A stretch of DNA of 64,000 nt from Dendrolimus kikuchii. Lineage: Eukaryota; Arthropoda; Insecta; Lepidoptera; Lasiocampidae. The notes under the pieces are model-generated. The model was not told the DNA's origin. It searched no databases and saw only the letters and a list, made by a program, of their open reading frames with translations. The stretch covers positions 28,961,728 through 29,025,727 of the forward strand of contig CM034389.1 in NCBI GenBank assembly GCA_019925095.2. Direction: 5' to 3'. Position 1 is the stretch's first letter, and each line of letters begins with the position of its first letter. Positions 62,154 through 64,000 of this stretch are shown here, piece by piece. The position numbers were made by a program, and so were the translations under genes.

Positions 62154-62524
62154 AGAGTAGAAAATTATTAAGGTACTAATATCGCTATTAAAAAATAGGG
62201 GTTGGTGGTAAAATAGTGAAAATTTAGGGTTGCATGTATTTTTTACTCTATAGCAATTCCAACGGCATTTTAATTCGAGTCCCACACTCGTAACAATATT
62301 ATTAAAGGAATGTCAAAAGTGTCTATTGCATGGGGCCCTTCGTATACAATAATCTTCCGAAATCTCTTAGAGAACTGGCATGTACACTATTAAAAAAAAA
62401 AATTGCTGCTGACCACTAAATGCTATTATCATATAAACATATTTATGGACGATGAAACACTATGAACTGACATAAATGTATTTGACATGCTTTAATAGTA
62501 TACATTTTATTATTTAGATTAATT
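62154..62524. other. Repeat M and family F ends, then unassigned
   Basis: 62175-62245 is an inverse fragment of Repeat M (GGGGTTGGTGGTAAAATAGT). 62246-62300 is the inverse 5' end of family F (AATTCCAACGGCATTTTAAT, CACTCGTAACAATA). The rest is unassigned. Confidence 0.45.
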
Positions 62525-63143
62525 GTAGATTAATGTATGTCTTGGAAGACCACGGGCCATAAAAATGGCCCGGACATTTGGAAGGCTTGCGTGGGGCCAT
62601 GGAAAGGCCAACACGTAGAGGCCCTTTGACAAATTTAATGTAAATTTGGCGTGACACTGACCGGCGATTATCCCTGTCTACACCATATAATAATGCACCC
62701 AAGGAGAAGCCCCGGTCTGTGTAGGACTATTGTGGGAAATGAGGACAAAAAGTACTGGACTATTGGGGGAACTGCTAGTGGTACTAGGAGTCTGGGAATA
62801 TGGGGACTATGGCGTCTGCCCGTCGCAATGTTCGGAGAAAATGGAAAAATGGGCAAACAGTGACTCGCCACTCCCTGCATGGGCCCCAAAAAATGCCATA
62901 GAAGGCAGGGGCAACATGGGTGTGAGTGGCTAAGGGGTGTAGAGAGGTGGGCTGCAGGTTCACCGAAGCTACTTCTGACGTGATGCCATTTATCACTTCC
63001 ACCCCTGGAGCTTGAGTCTTAGCTCTAGCGATCTCCACTCCATGCCGGCTGGCTAAGGCAAGCACGGAGGTGGGGGTCTTGTCTTGGCCCCCGGAGTCAG
63101 GTACGAGGTGTCGCTACTTACCTAAGGCTTGGCCACAAAGCTA
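62525..63143 (-). mobile_element. Rep-D, full length
   Basis: From GTCTTGGAAGACCACGGGCC to GTAGCGACACCTCGT and CTTTGTGGCCAAGCC (minus strand). Same ends as the 23.06 and 50.5 kb copies. Confidence 0.75.
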
Positions 63144-63214
63144 ATTATAGATTATTATTATATTGTATGTCTTTAATTATTATCATTAATTTTATATTAA
63201 TAAAATCAATATTA

Positions 63215-63320
63215 TAATTTTAATTTTGTACGCCCAATATGGGCCGAATGCATTGATACTGTAAGAACCGTAACATCTTCGTACATGCATTTCGCAATAA
63301 ATATATTCTATTCTATTCTA
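63215..63320 (+). repeat. Retrotransposon-like 3' tail with TTCTA repeat
   Basis: CTGTAAGAACCGTAACATCT and GCATTTCGCAATAAATATAT precede (TTCTA)n, a tail common among lepidopteran repeats. Confidence 0.45.
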
Positions 63321-63375
63321 AAGGAAAAGGCTGGTTTTATCAAAATGTTCTTCCATTTTCTTTATATTCAGTAAT

Positions 63376-64000
63376 CGTAAGAAAACTTGAATGCAGAAGT
63401 TTAAATGCGAAGAAAACAAAGGTTATGGTGTTTGAAAGAGAAGAAACCAGAACGAATGCAAGGATAATGGTCTATGATGTTATGCTGGAGCAAGTGAATG
63501 AGTTTGTATATCTTGGATGTGCTTTTAGCAGGGATGGAAGGTACACCGCTGATATAGAAAGAAGAGTGAATTTGGGGAATAGTTTCAATGGAGCGTTAGG
63601 TAAACTTCTAGGCGCTAAGAACCTCAGCCAGAAGGCCCAGTTCGCCGTACACAACGCTTTGTTGGGTATGGAAGAAAGAGCATGAAAGTAGAGTAAACGC
63701 GGCCGAGATGCGAGCACTGCGCAAAATCTGCGGAGTGACGCTCGCGGACCGCGTTCGTAATACCGAAGTAAGAAAGAGAGTTGGTCTGAAAGAGAGTGTC
63801 GGGGTGAAGGTAAGGAAAGGAATGCTCCGGTGGTTCGGGCATGTGGAAAGAATGAATAAACAGATATACAATGCAAAAGTGGATGGATGCAGAAGTCGTG
63901 GAAGGCCACGACACACCTTCCATGATCAAATTGATCGTGTACTAGCAGAAGGTGATGTCAGGAGCCTTAAGAACAGATGAGCGTGCATGACAAGAGTTAT
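63376..64000 (+). mobile_element. LINE-A, longest 5' extent, cut by the right edge
   Basis: Encodes the thumb/C-terminal part of the ORF2: LECRSLNAKKTKVMVFERE, LEQVNEFVYLGCAFSRDG, NSFNGALGKLLGAKNLSQKA. A ~40 bp deletion (GCTTTGTTGGGTATGG) then shifts the frame. The second frame gives MRALRKICGVTLADRVRNTE to GDVRSLKNR. The QVNEFVYLG and RWFGHVERM motifs establish the family as a non-LTR reverse transcriptase. The end is outside the window. Confidence 0.85.

Overview
The window looks like repeat-dense, non-coding euchromatin or heterochromatin of an insect, most probably a moth or butterfly. The evidence is the combination of tRNA-derived SINEs, small Helitrons ending in CTAG, LINE tails and a Penelope-like element whose sequence style is familiar from lepidopteran genomes. 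I cannot name the species. I found no host gene, rRNA, functional tRNA or CRISPR array. A sex-limited chromosome or another low-recombination region is possible, but that is speculation.

Layout. 1-1.8 kb: the 5' end of a Ty3/Gypsy-type LTR retrotransposon on the minus strand (LTR, tRNA-Leu-type primer site, intact gag running off the left edge). 1.8-31.5 kb: a mosaic of short repeats. These are about 25 copies of one 5'-truncated LINE tail (here LINE-A, C-terminus ...YPARELA, TATG-repeat tail), about 20 copies of a ~290 bp SINE-like repeat (Rep-B), two tRNA-derived SINE families (SINE-C, SINE-S), Helitron-like elements, a TIR-like family (F), fixed-length repeats D and E, and Penelope-like element (PLE) remnants. 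31.8-36.9 kb: one apparently complete Jockey-clade LINE with two uninterrupted ORFs, the only convincingly intact multi-gene element. 37-46 kb: more LINE tails, a 371 bp TIR element, a four-unit ~100 bp minisatellite and AT microsatellites. 46.06-49.22 kb: a 3.1 kb satellite of about 82 copies of a 38 bp unit with a palindromic core and higher-order organisation. 49-64 kb: nested LINE-A, Helitron, D, E and PLE copies, ending in a longer LINE-A copy cut by the right edge.

How the parts relate. Nested insertions give a relative order: LINE-A copies sit inside SINE-C, a PLE and next to a Helitron; Rep-B sits inside LINE-A; a PLE sits inside a Helitron; Rep-E sits inside SINE-C. At least a dozen LINE-A copies keep readable 8-14 bp target-site duplications, so that family was active comparatively recently.

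Most notable observation. The PLE copies carry a hammerhead-ribozyme-like motif (stem II, GAAAC-GUC, matching stem I). Every invariant core base I can place is canonical except C3 and G8, which are reciprocally exchanged (G3/C8) in most copies. Those two bases pair with each other in the active hammerhead fold, so this looks like a compensated variant rather than simple decay. Several PLE copies are also reduced to foldback elements of 160-360 bp flanked by target-site duplications.

All family names other than Jockey, Ty3/Gypsy, PLE, Helitron and SINE are local labels. Element boundaries were read by eye and may be off by a few to tens of bases.
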